Shown here: positions 1 through 6,100 of the stretch, piece after piece
How the letters are laid out: each line of letters begins with the position of its first letter
How positions within the stretch are numbered: the stretch's first letter is position 1
NCBI GenBank assembly: GCA_020025255.1
Contig: JAHHSK010000074.1
Location: 1 to 8,221 of the forward strand
Length of the DNA: 8,221 nt
DNA from: Ruthenibacterium sp.
GTDB taxonomy: Bacteria > Bacillota > Clostridia > Oscillospirales > Ruminococcaceae
Direction: 5' to 3'
The notes under the pieces: generated by a model
Told to the model about the DNA's origin: nothing
What the model saw: the letters and a program-made list of their open reading frames with translations, nothing else
Databases searched by the model: none
Translations under genes and position numbers: made by a program

Positions 1-12
1 ATGCCTTCAGGC

Positions 13-1623
13 TCACAGTGAAATGCCCATAAGATATTCCTTTATCTCCAGCAGCCCGCGCGCCGGGAGCGAAAATTCCCGCACGCCCAAACGGGCATAG
101 GCTTCCGCCAGTGCCGGCTGCTGGGCGCCATCGCCGCACAGGCACAGCGGTATCTTTGCCTGCGCCGCCGCCTGCACGGCACTGCTCACCAGCCGATAGA
201 CCGCGCGCGAGGAGGCGGGAAGATATCCCTGCATCTGCGGGTTCACCCGGTCGGCCGCATAGGTATACTGCATCAGCTGGTTCGTATTGACGGTAAAAAA
301 AGCCGATCGGCACGCAAGCTCATCCGCCGTCAGCGCAGCCGCCGGTGTTTCGATGCACGCGCCTATGGGTACGTTTTCCGCAAAGGGCAGCCCCTGCGCA
401 CGCAGCTGCATCTTCACGCGGTGCACCGTGCGCATCACGGCATCCAGTTCCTCCCGCGTTGTCACCATAGGCAGCAGGATGCGCAGCCTGCCGTACTGCC
501 CTGCACGCAAAAGCGCGCGCAGCTGTGTCTCGAAAAAATCCGGATGCGAAAGGCAGTACCGCACCCCGCACAGCCCCAGTGCCGGATTCGGTTCCTTGTG
601 CGCGGATTGCACGCCTTCGGTATTCGGGCCGACATCAAACGTGCAGATCGTCACCGGGCGGCCCTGCGCCGATTGCAGACACTCCTGATAAAATTGGAAC
701 GACTCCTGCTCGCCGCGGCGGTTTTCCGCCGCAAGCAGATATTCACTTAAAAGCATGCCCACGCCATCCGCCCCGGCCTGCACCGCCGCGCGCACATCCT
801 CTGCGGTGGCGCAGTCTGCCATAAGCCGCAGCCGCGTGCCATCGCGCGTGATGCACGGTGCTTTGCGCAGATTTTCATGCGAAAGCTGATACCGGCGCTC
901 CAGCCGCATGCGGTGGATGAACAGCGCCTTGGTTGCTTCATCCGGTTCCAAATACGCTTCGCCCGTATCACCGTCCATGGCGATCGGCCTTCCGTCGCAG
1001 TCATCCAAAATTTCCCGCCCGGCACAGACAATGGCCGGTATGCCCATAGTCCGCGCAATGATCGAAGCATGCGCATTCGGTGAGCCTTTGCTTGTGATGA
1101 TGCCGATGACCAGCTTGCGGTCCAGCATGACGATATCCGTCGGGTACAGCTCCTGTGCCGCAATGATGCTTGGCTCTTCCAAAATCACCGCTTCCTGCAT
1201 GCGGCCATCCAGCACCTTCACGACCCGGCGGCAGGCATCCATGATATCACACGCGCGCTCGCGCAGGTACGGATCATCCAGCGAGCGGATGCGGTTTGCA
1301 AAAATGCCCCCGGCGCGCTCCACCGCCGCTGCCGCACCCGCACCCGCGCGGATATACGAGGCGATCTCTTGCAGCAGCTCGCCGTCCTCCAGCAAAATGC
1401 GCTGCACCATAAAAATACCGCGGTCCTGCGCGGCGGCCTTGTGCTCCAGCTGTTCCAGCTGGCGCTTTGCCTCTGCCGCCGCTTCGTCAAATGCCTTCTG
1501 CTCCTTCGCGGGTGTGCGCACCGCGCGCCCCAGCCCGCTTTGCGTATGGCGCAGATAGCGCACTGTCCCGTACACAAGCCCCGGTGATGCCGGAACCCCT
1601 GTAATGCATTTCACGCTCTGCAT
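13..1623 (-). CDS. PTS Enzyme I-like protein with eroded PEP-binding site
   Basis: Enzyme I passes phosphate from PEP to HPr at the head of the sugar phosphotransferase system. This 536-residue cytoplasmic protein (family norm about 570) has the whole fold: N-terminal ASPG motif (12-15), the helical HPr-binding region with YLRERACDIMDA (119-130), the phospho-histidine motif around H185 (NAHASIIAR), and a C-terminal PEP barrel with ETPAAA (425-430) and LCGDG (495-499). By eye alignment with E. coli Enzyme I, key residues are changed: Arg296 is L292, Arg332 is C327, Arg358 is C352 and metal ligand Asp455 is Q449. H185, E425, N448, R459 and C496 remain. The frame is unbroken. No ptsH lies upstream. 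Start: ATG at 1623 abuts its GGGGG, whereas GTG at 1614 sits 9 nt from that site and gives a more usual N-terminus (MKCITGVPASPG), so GTG may be the true start. Family membership is sure; activity as a true Enzyme I is doubtful. Confidence 0.9.
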   Translation of the reverse strand: MQSVKCITGVPASPGLVYGTVRYLRHTQSGLGRAVRTPAKEQKAFDEAAAEAKRQLEQLEHKAAAQDRGIFMVQRILLEDGELLQEIASYIRAGAGAAAAVERAGGIFANRIRSLDDPYLRERACDIMDACRRVVKVLDGRMQEAVILEEPSIIAAQELYPTDIVMLDRKLVIGIITSKGSPNAHASIIARTMGIPAIVCAGREILDDCDGRPIAMDGDTGEAYLEPDEATKALFIHRMRLERRYQLSHENLRKAPCITRDGTRLRLMADCATAEDVRAAVQAGADGVGMLLSEYLLAAENRRGEQESFQFYQECLQSAQGRPVTICTFDVGPNTEGVQSAHKEPNPALGLCGVRYCLSHPDFFETQLRALLRAGQYGRLRILLPMVTTREELDAVMRTVHRVKMQLRAQGLPFAENVPIGACIETPAAALTADELACRSAFFTVNTNQLMQYTYAADRVNPQMQGYLPASSRAVYRLVSSAVQAAAQAKIPLCLCGDGAQQPALAEAYARLGVREFSLPARGLLEIKEYLMGISL

Positions 1624-1647
1624 CCCCCTTTTATGCTGCGCACAAGC

Positions 1648-1675
1648 CCGGCTGCGCCGATGCGGCGCAGACCGG
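1648..1675 (-). other. Strong hairpin in the leader of the Enzyme I-like gene
   Basis: An 8-bp perfect stem (CTGCGCCG / CGGCGCAG, 3-base loop) is extended by a further CCGG/CCGG 4-bp stem across one bulged base. It lies about 48-75 nt downstream of the predicted minus-strand start of transcription and about 25-35 nt before the start codon. No U-tract follows on either strand, so it does not look like a simple terminator. It may be a leader RNA structure; the function is unknown. Confidence 0.5.
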
Positions 1676-1728
1676 TTGTTCGATCTTCCTTATTTTTTGC
1701 ATTTTCTGCACTGTTCCTTGGTTTTTCC

Positions 1729-1756
1729 ATTGTACCACATTTTTTCGGGAAGGCAA
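1729..1756 (-). promoter_or_regulatory. Predicted sigma-A promoter of the Enzyme I-like gene
   Basis: On the minus strand, TTGCCT (1756-1751) and TACAAT (1734-1729) are separated by 16 bp. The -10 box is preceded by TGG, giving an extended -10 (TGnTACAAT). This places the transcript start near 1722, with a leader of about 100 nt that includes the hairpin at 1648-1675. Confidence 0.6.
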
Positions 1757-1780
1757 ATCCCCGGCCGCATGTCTTTTCTG

Positions 1781-1803
1781 TATCTGGTTTTTAAAAACAG
1801 ATA
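1781..1803. repeat. Inverted repeat between the divergent promoters
   Basis: The arms TATCTG(G)TTTTT and AAAAACAGATA are complementary over 11 positions apart from one extra G at 1787. The core GTTTTTAAAAAC (1787-1798) is a perfect 12-bp palindrome. It lies between the -35 box of the minus-strand gene (1751-1756) and that of the hemolysin-III gene (1823-1828), where an operator could sit. It could also be a chance feature of AT-rich DNA. Confidence 0.4.
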
Positions 1804-1822
1804 TAACATTTATCATAACGTC

Positions 1823-1851
1823 TTGATTTTATTTGCAAAACGATATATAAT
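1823..1851 (+). promoter_or_regulatory. Predicted sigma-A promoter of the hemolysin-III gene
   Basis: TTGATT (1823-1828) and a consensus TATAAT (1846-1851) are separated by 17 bp. The expected start of transcription near 1858 leaves a short leader of about 19 nt before ATG 1877, with GGAGG at 1864-1868. Confidence 0.8.
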
Positions 1852-1876
1852 GAAATCCGTTATGGAGGCGAATTGT

Positions 1877-2542
1877 ATGACGCAGTGCAAAAATACGCAA
1901 ATTTTCTATACAAGAGGGGAAGATCTCTTCAATGCCGTTACGCACGGGCTGGGTGCAGTGTTTTCCATAGGCGGCACCGGCGCGCTTGTGGCACTGGCTT
2001 CCTGCCCGAAAAACGCATGCATTTATCTGGTATACGGCCTTTCGCTGATCTTGCTTTACACCATGAGCACACTGTACCATGCCTTTCCGAATGCAGACAT
2101 CAAATCGCTGTTTCGCATCTTTGACCATGCTTCGATCTTTTTGCTGATTGCAGGAACGTATACGCCGCTGACGCTCATCCTTCTTTCCGGCAGCCGAAAG
2201 GCGGCTTTCCTGTGCGGGCTTGTGTGGGCGGGCGCGATTGTGGGGATTGTGCTCAACGCCTTGGGCATGGAACGGTTTGCCGGGCTTTCCCTGGTTTTGT
2301 ATGTCGCTATGGGCTGGGCTGTGGTGTTTGTGCTGAACGATGTGCTTGCGGCTCTTTCCCGCAGCGGCTTTTGGCTTCTTCTGGGCGGCGGGCTGTTTTA
2401 CACGGTCGGCATCCTCTTTTACGTCTGGCACAAAAAAAAGCATACCCCTTACCTGCATGGCATCTGGCATCTGTTCGTGCTTGCCGGCAGTGTGCTGCAT
2501 TATCTGTGCATCCTGCTTTATGTTGTGCCGTTCCAGCATTGA
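1877..2542 (+). CDS. Hemolysin III family (PAQR-type) membrane protein
   Basis: A 221-residue multi-span inner-membrane protein of the hemolysin III/YqfA family, related to eukaryotic PAQR receptors. Family members carry a buried metal site, and some have hydrolase-like or membrane-homeostasis roles; true haemolysis is rarely shown. The sequence has the family start YTRGEDLFNAVTHGLGA (11-27), STLYHAF with H68, FDHASIFLLIAGTYTPLTL from residue 82, and the last-span motif LHGIWHLFVLAGSVLH with H194 and H198; H68, H194 and H198 are the likely metal ligands. About seven hydrophobic spans are visible, and the length is typical. The ATG at 1877 was chosen over earlier in-frame ATGs (1850, 1862) because GGAGG at 1864-1868 sits 8 nt ahead and the protein then starts as relatives do. 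It has its own promoter and a strong terminator, so it is a single-gene unit. The family call is firm; the physiological role is not known. Confidence 0.93.
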   Translation: MTQCKNTQIFYTRGEDLFNAVTHGLGAVFSIGGTGALVALASCPKNACIYLVYGLSLILLYTMSTLYHAFPNADIKSLFRIFDHASIFLLIAGTYTPLTLILLSGSRKAAFLCGLVWAGAIVGIVLNALGMERFAGLSLVLYVAMGWAVVFVLNDVLAALSRSGFWLLLGGGLFYTVGILFYVWHKKKHTPYLHGIWHLFVLAGSVLHYLCILLYVVPFQH

Positions 2543-2579
2543 TTTTCATTTCTTCGTGCGCTCGCTGCACAGCGGGCAG

Positions 2580-2608
2580 AACAGGTGCCGTGTGCACCTG
2601 TTTTTTTT
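2580..2608 (+). terminator. Rho-independent terminator after the hemolysin-III gene
   Basis: A perfect 9-bp stem, AACAGGTGC / GCACCTGTT (2580-2588 with 2594-2602), with a 5-base loop, is followed by a run of eight T (2601-2608). It lies 37 bp after the stop codon and separates this gene from the glycosyltransferase gene downstream. Confidence 0.92.
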
Positions 2609-2610
2609 GT

Positions 2611-2639
2611 TTGCTTTTTCCGGTGGTGCATGTTAAAAT
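2611..2639 (+). promoter_or_regulatory. Predicted sigma-A promoter of the glycosyltransferase gene
   Basis: TTGCTT (2611-2616) and TAAAAT (2634-2639) are 17 bp apart, and TGT just before the -10 gives an extended -10 box. It begins immediately after the T-run of the previous terminator, so the downstream gene is probably transcribed on its own from about 2646. Confidence 0.6.
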
Positions 2640-2677
2640 TTTTTTGTCCAAATCAATCGGAATCCGAGGTATCGTTC

Positions 2678-4111
2678 ATGAATAAAAAACAAATCCTTTC
2701 CCGAAATGCCCTGTGCGGCTCCGGCGGCCCCAGCCGCACGGAATACATCCTGTTCGGCGTGATCGCCGCCGCCTTTTATTTTCTGTTCGGTCATCCGGAT
2801 CTGCTGGAAACGGCGCGCCATTCCTATATCCTGATCCGCAGCACGCTGAACGGCAATTTCTTCGGCTTTTACGAGGATGTCTTTCAGCGTGTTTACAGCG
2901 AATATTACTTTACCAACGCCGCACATTACAATATCCTGATGTACATTCTGTATGCGCTGTGGGAGCTGCCGCTTTATCTTGTCGAACGCATCGGCGGCTT
3001 TGCCTTCACCGATCTGGCTTTGGCGTTATGGTGCAAGGCGATCGGCACGGGGTTCTATTTGGGCAGCGGCTTTCTGCTGGCGCGCCTTGCGCGCGGGCTG
3101 GGGTGCAGCGACAGCATCTGCCGGTGGATGCCGATGTTCTTCTGGCTCAACCCGATCAGCTTTTTCACCACGCTCACTATGGGGCAGTATGACAGCATCT
3201 GCCTTTTCTTTACGCTTTGGGCCCTGTGCGAATATTTCGATGGGCGCATGCTTCGCTTTTCGCTGCTCATCGGCATCGGCGTTGTGTTCAAATTCTTTCC
3301 GCTTTTGCTTTTCGCACCGCTTGTCCTGCTGCGTGAAAAGCGCCCCGTGCGCATCATCCAATACGGGCTGTGCGGGCTGTGGCTGTTTGTTCCCACCTCG
3401 CTTTTGTTTGCGGGGCGCACGGGCGATGCTTCGTTCTTTACCGCGGAAATGCTGCAGCGTGTGCTGCAATCCGTTTTTCCGGGCGGGCTGATGCCGGTGT
3501 CGCGCATCCTTTTGTTCCTTGTCTTGGTATGCTGCGCGGCCTTTTTGTATCATCCGGCGGATGAAGAAACCCTGCGGCGCACCGCCGTATACAGCTCGCT
3601 TGCCGTTTTTTCCGTGCTGTTTTTGCTGATCCACTGGCATCCGCAATGGCTGATTTTACTGGCTGCGTTTTCGCTGCTTGCCATTATGATGCAGCGGCAG
3701 AAAATGCCGTGGTGCCTTTTGCACATTGCTTTGTGCATCGGATATTTCGGGCTGCTGTTTTTCCAATATCCGCAGGCACTGGAGGGCAATCTGTTCGATT
3801 TCGGCATCCTTGTCCCGCTCACCGGCACGCTGTATGCCTTGATGCCGACGCTTCACTCCGTCAATCAGTATCTGAACCACATCCCGTTTTCGCCGCACAT
3901 CCTTTCAGCGATGTTCCATGCGCCGCTTGTGTGCATGCCCTTGTTTTTCTTCCCGCTGCGCCGCGGCAGCATCGGGGATCTGCTTTCCGGCAGCCGGGAG
4001 GATTCGTTCCTGCCGCGCCTTTTCTGCTGGGGCTGCTTTGCCGCAGGCTTCCTTGCCGTGTGGCTGGTGCCCTCGGTGTACAGCTACGGCCGGACAGTCG
4101 GCTGGTTTTGA
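2678..4111 (+). CDS. Predicted GT-C-fold membrane glycosyltransferase
   Basis: A 477-residue integral membrane protein with around ten hydrophobic spans. GT-C enzymes use polyprenyl-phosphate sugars and act at the outer face of the membrane. The architecture fits: a basic N-terminus, a first span at about 23-38, then a large predicted outer loop (40-84) with an acidic pair E66-D67 where GT-C enzymes place the catalytic acid. Also visible are the family-like blocks WLNPISFF (156-163), MGQYDS (168-173), FKFFPLLL (204-211) and HWHPQW (319-324), resembling the NP...GQxD...K-x-x-P pattern of mannosyltransferase-type GT-C proteins (GT39/GT87-like). ATG 2678 was chosen because GAGGT (2666-2670) lies 7 nt ahead; the in-frame extension upstream runs into the terminator. 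No sugar-synthesis genes are adjacent, so donor and acceptor are unknown. It could belong to a GT family other than those named. The final 50 residues include one more span at about 447-464. Confidence 0.75.
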   Translation: MNKKQILSRNALCGSGGPSRTEYILFGVIAAAFYFLFGHPDLLETARHSYILIRSTLNGNFFGFYEDVFQRVYSEYYFTNAAHYNILMYILYALWELPLYLVERIGGFAFTDLALALWCKAIGTGFYLGSGFLLARLARGLGCSDSICRWMPMFFWLNPISFFTTLTMGQYDSICLFFTLWALCEYFDGRMLRFSLLIGIGVVFKFFPLLLFAPLVLLREKRPVRIIQYGLCGLWLFVPTSLLFAGRTGDASFFTAEMLQRVLQSVFPGGLMPVSRILLFLVLVCCAAFLYHPADEETLRRTAVYSSLAVFSVLFLLIHWHPQWLILLAAFSLLAIMMQRQKMPWCLLHIALCIGYFGLLFFQYPQALEGNLFDFGILVPLTGTLYALMPTLHSVNQYLNHIPFSPHILSAMFHAPLVCMPLFFFPLRRGSIGDLLSGSREDSFLPRLFCWGCFAAGFLAVWLVPSVYSYGRTVGWF

Positions 4112-4126
4112 AAATAAGCCCTTTGT

Positions 4127-4160
4127 GCGGACGCGCTTCGCTGCGCGTCCGCTTTTCTTT
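4127..4160 (+). terminator. Rho-independent terminator after the glycosyltransferase gene
   Basis: A perfect 10-bp stem (GCGGACGCGC at 4127-4136 with GCGCGTCCGC at 4143-4152) with a six-base loop is followed by TTTTCTTTTTGTTT. It starts 15 bp after the stop codon, so transcription of the glycosyltransferase gene should end here. Confidence 0.93.
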
Positions 4161-4186
4161 TTGTTTGCGCGGCTTTTTCTGCGGCA

Positions 4187-4229
4187 GGCGGAAAAGGGCA
4201 GATGCGGGGGCAAAGCCGTCTTTTCCGCC
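4187..4229. other. Long-loop inverted repeat in the 4112-4303 intergenic region
   Basis: GGCGGAAAA (4187-4195) and TTTTCCGCC (4221-4229) are perfectly complementary, with a GC-rich 25-base loop. Two more pairs can form across a bulged A. There is no T-tract after it. The spacer also holds a tandem duplicated CTTTCCGG (4258-4265 and 4266-4273) and an A8 tract. I see no gene in this spacer; the structure may be meaningless or part of a small transcript. Confidence 0.35.
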
Positions 4230-4303
4230 GCAGCACGGCACAAAGAGGGCAGCTGCGCTTTCCGGCTTTCCGGCGGGTTTTAAAAAAAATCAGGGAAAGG
4301 GGA

Positions 4304-4332
4304 TTGACAACCTCGATATTCGAGATTATACT
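4304..4332 (+). promoter_or_regulatory. Strong sigma-A promoter of the PadR-DUF2812 operon
   Basis: A consensus -35 TTGACA (4304-4309) and TATACT (4327-4332) are separated by exactly 17 bp. A TTTTAAAAAAAA tract at 4278-4289 could act as an UP element. The transcript start is expected near 4339. The two palindromes at 4312-4324 and 4345-4357 overlap this promoter, which suggests repression by the PadR protein encoded next. Confidence 0.88.
4312..4324. promoter_or_regulatory. Upstream PadR operator candidate (13-bp palindrome)
   Basis: CTCGATATTCGAG is a near-perfect palindrome (5-base arms CTCGA/TCGAG) lying inside the -35/-10 spacer. It differs by a single base from the second copy at 4345-4357, and both are followed by ATT. 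A protein bound here would block RNA polymerase directly. Assignment to PadR is inferred from position beside the padR-type gene. Confidence 0.75.
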
Positions 4333-4344
4333 GAAGGCAGAAAA

Positions 4345-4357
4345 CTCGATAATCGAG
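4345..4357. promoter_or_regulatory. Downstream PadR operator candidate (13-bp palindrome)
   Basis: CTCGATAATCGAG is a perfect palindrome with 6-base arms around a central A. It begins about 6 bp after the expected transcript start and ends 3 bp before the GGAGG of the PadR gene. It lies 33 bp from the upstream copy, roughly three helical turns, which would put both on a similar face of the DNA. The RNA could also form a small hairpin next to the ribosome binding site. Confidence 0.75.
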
Positions 4358-4372
4358 ATTGGAGGTGCCGCC

Positions 4373-4693
4373 ATGCCGCGCGAAAAATTCAAGACCCTGA
4401 CCCAGCAGATGTTCTATGTGCTTTTATGCCTGACGAAAGAACGCTGCGGCATCGAGCTGCTGGAACGCATCCCGCAGCTGACCGAAGGCCGTGTCACCGT
4501 GGGTTCCGGTACCTTGTACGACCTGCTGGAAGCCTTCCAGCAGGCGGGGCTGATCCGCGAAACCAAGTGCGAGGGCCGCCGCCGCAGCTATGTGATCACG
4601 CTTGCAGGGCGCGAAAAGCTGGCCGAAGAATACGAACGCATTGATCAGCAGGCGCGCGATTACCGCCGCCTGATCGAGGGGGAAATATCATGA
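4373..4693 (+). CDS. Small PadR-family transcriptional regulator
   Basis: A 106-residue winged-helix DNA-binding protein of the short PadR type, normally a dimeric repressor released by a small ligand or partner. The PadR signature is clear: CGIELLERIPQLTEGRVTVG (25-44), GTLYDLLEAFQQAGLIRE (46-63), then EGRRRSYVITLAGREKL (67-83) forming the wing, and a C-terminal dimerisation helix (about 84-103). ATG 4373 has GGAGG 7 nt ahead (4361-4365); a longer in-frame ORF exists upstream but would start before the promoter and is not credible. Its stop overlaps the next start (ATGA at 4690-4693), so translation is probably coupled. It most likely represses its own operon through the twin palindromes at 4312-4357. 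The inducer is unknown. Confidence 0.95.
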   Translation: MPREKFKTLTQQMFYVLLCLTKERCGIELLERIPQLTEGRVTVGSGTLYDLLEAFQQAGLIRETKCEGRRRSYVITLAGREKLAEEYERIDQQARDYRRLIEGEIS

Positions 4694-6075
4694 ACCGATG
4701 CACCTATCGCTGTATAAATTTTTCCTTTTTTGACGCCCGCGCCATAGAAGCATACCTTGCCAAAATGGCACAAAAAGGGCTTTTGCTGGAAAATGCCGGT
4801 ACGGTTTTTTGGCGTTTTCGCCGCGCATCCCCGCAGAAGCTGCGTTTTTGCTGCATTTATTCTCCAAGCCGCACGGAATTTGATTCCGGCTTGAGCGAAG
4901 AAGAACAATCCCGCGCCGAATTCTGCGAGCATGACGGCTGGAAGCTGTGCGCCAAATGGCAGCAGATGCTGATTTTTCAAAATGAAGATCCCGATGCCGT
5001 GCCGATCGAAACCGATGCCGTGATGCAGCTTTCCGTAATAGAGCGCACGATGAAAAAAAGCTTTTTCCCACAGCAGTTTCTTCTGATTTTTCTCAGCCTT
5101 TTGCAGACGGTCACACAGCTGACATCGCTTTTCTCCGACCCGATCCGGTTTTATACGAACGCCATTTCGGTTGTGCTTGTGCCATTCTGGGCTTTTTTCC
5201 TTTTGTTTGTTTTGATTTCCCTTCTTCGCTCTTTTCTGTGGCTGCGCAGGGCAAATCAGACGGCGCAGCACGGCACGCTGCCGGAATTGCGCACAGCGCA
5301 TCTGCCGTCCCTGCCGGCTGTCAGTGTACTTTTGCTGCTTTTGTTTTCACCGCTTTTGTTTGCCGCGCAGTGGCGCAGCGTTGTGCTGATTTCCCTGCTT
5401 TGCGTGCTGATTATTGCACTGGCCACCGGCTTCAAAAATCGGCTGCGCAGAAAAAACACCCCGGCTCATATCAATCGCTCGCTTACGATGCTGCTTGTTT
5501 TTTTCCTGACAATGCTGATGATTGCAGGGGTGTGTATCGTGACCTTTTCCCGGCAGGAACGCGGCAAGCCCGTCACCAGCTATCAGCAACACGGCGTATC
5601 CTTTGATGTATACGATGACGAGCTGCCCCTTACGCTGGAAATGCTGTACGATGTGCCCGACAGCATTGCATGGTCGAAGGAAAAACACACCCGCCGCTCG
5701 GTTCTCGCACAGAACATCGACTGCCGCCAGTGGCCGCTGACGGACGACCCGGATGCGCCGGAGCTTGCGTACCGGCTGTACAGCGCACGTTTTCCGTTCA
5801 TTCTCGATGCCTTCGAGCAGGCGCTGCTGGAGGAATCCGGCGGTTCCGTCGTTCTGGACGGCAAGACCGTATACCCAAAGTACGAGGAGATCCCCGCCGC
5901 GCCATGGGGCGCCGTGCGTGCCTACCGCCGCAGCGATTTCGATTCCCGCGATCATCTGCTTTTGCGCTATGAAAAAACGATCCTTTCGATCGCGCTGCCC
6001 GAACCTGCCGATGACACCCTTGCCGCACGCCTTGCCGCCGCGCTGGAGGTGCTGCCCGAACGTCTTTCGTTTTAG
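4690..6075 (+). CDS. DUF2812 membrane protein, partner of the PadR regulator
   Basis: A 461-residue protein of unknown biochemical function. The N-terminal ~115 residues match DUF2812: FSFFDARAIEAYLAKMAQKGLLLENAG (11-37), FRRASPQKLRFCCIY (43-57), an acidic stretch, FCEHDGWKLCAKWQQMLIF (78-96) and VPIETDA (104-110). This part is predicted cytoplasmic. Hydrophobic spans follow at about 125-145, 159-181, 209-227, 229-247 and 265-285. Residues 290-461 form a soluble domain, predicted outside the membrane, starting near GVSFDVYDDELPLTLEMLYDVPDS (302-325). DUF2812 genes are often found directly after PadR genes in Bacillota. The ATGA overlap, with GAGGGGG ahead of it, implies tight co-expression. 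A sensor or effector role paired with PadR is an inference; no catalytic motif is visible. With five spans and a cytoplasmic N-terminus, the last domain would be outside. Confidence 0.87.
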   Translation: MNRCTYRCINFSFFDARAIEAYLAKMAQKGLLLENAGTVFWRFRRASPQKLRFCCIYSPSRTEFDSGLSEEEQSRAEFCEHDGWKLCAKWQQMLIFQNEDPDAVPIETDAVMQLSVIERTMKKSFFPQQFLLIFLSLLQTVTQLTSLFSDPIRFYTNAISVVLVPFWAFFLLFVLISLLRSFLWLRRANQTAQHGTLPELRTAHLPSLPAVSVLLLLLFSPLLFAAQWRSVVLISLLCVLIIALATGFKNRLRRKNTPAHINRSLTMLLVFFLTMLMIAGVCIVTFSRQERGKPVTSYQQHGVSFDVYDDELPLTLEMLYDVPDSIAWSKEKHTRRSVLAQNIDCRQWPLTDDPDAPELAYRLYSARFPFILDAFEQALLEESGGSVVLDGKTVYPKYEEIPAAPWGAVRAYRRSDFDSRDHLLLRYEKTILSIALPEPADDTLAARLAAALEVLPERLSF

Positions 6076-6100
6076 GCGCAGGGGAGTTTTGATTTTTCAC

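Noticed and set aside
908..1558. Open frame of 216 codons on the plus strand inside the Enzyme I-like gene
   Set aside because: It is antisense to a clear gene, its product is low-complexity Ser/Ala/Arg-rich, and it has no ribosome binding site or recognisable domain. Long shadow frames are expected at this GC content.
1604..1876. 91-codon upstream extension of the hemolysin-III frame
   Set aside because: It spans the promoter, and the product starts like family members only at 1877, where a GGAGG at proper spacing is found.
1829..2539. Open frame of 236 codons on the minus strand opposite the hemolysin-III gene
   Set aside because: It is antisense to a confidently identified membrane protein and its product resembles no known family.
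2585..2677. 31-codon N-terminal extension of the glycosyltransferase frame
   Set aside because: It would begin inside the terminator hairpin and cross the predicted promoter; ATG 2678 has a good ribosome binding site.
4202..4372. 57-codon extension upstream of the PadR gene
   Set aside because: It overlaps the promoter and both operators, and the PadR fold begins at MPREKF (4373).
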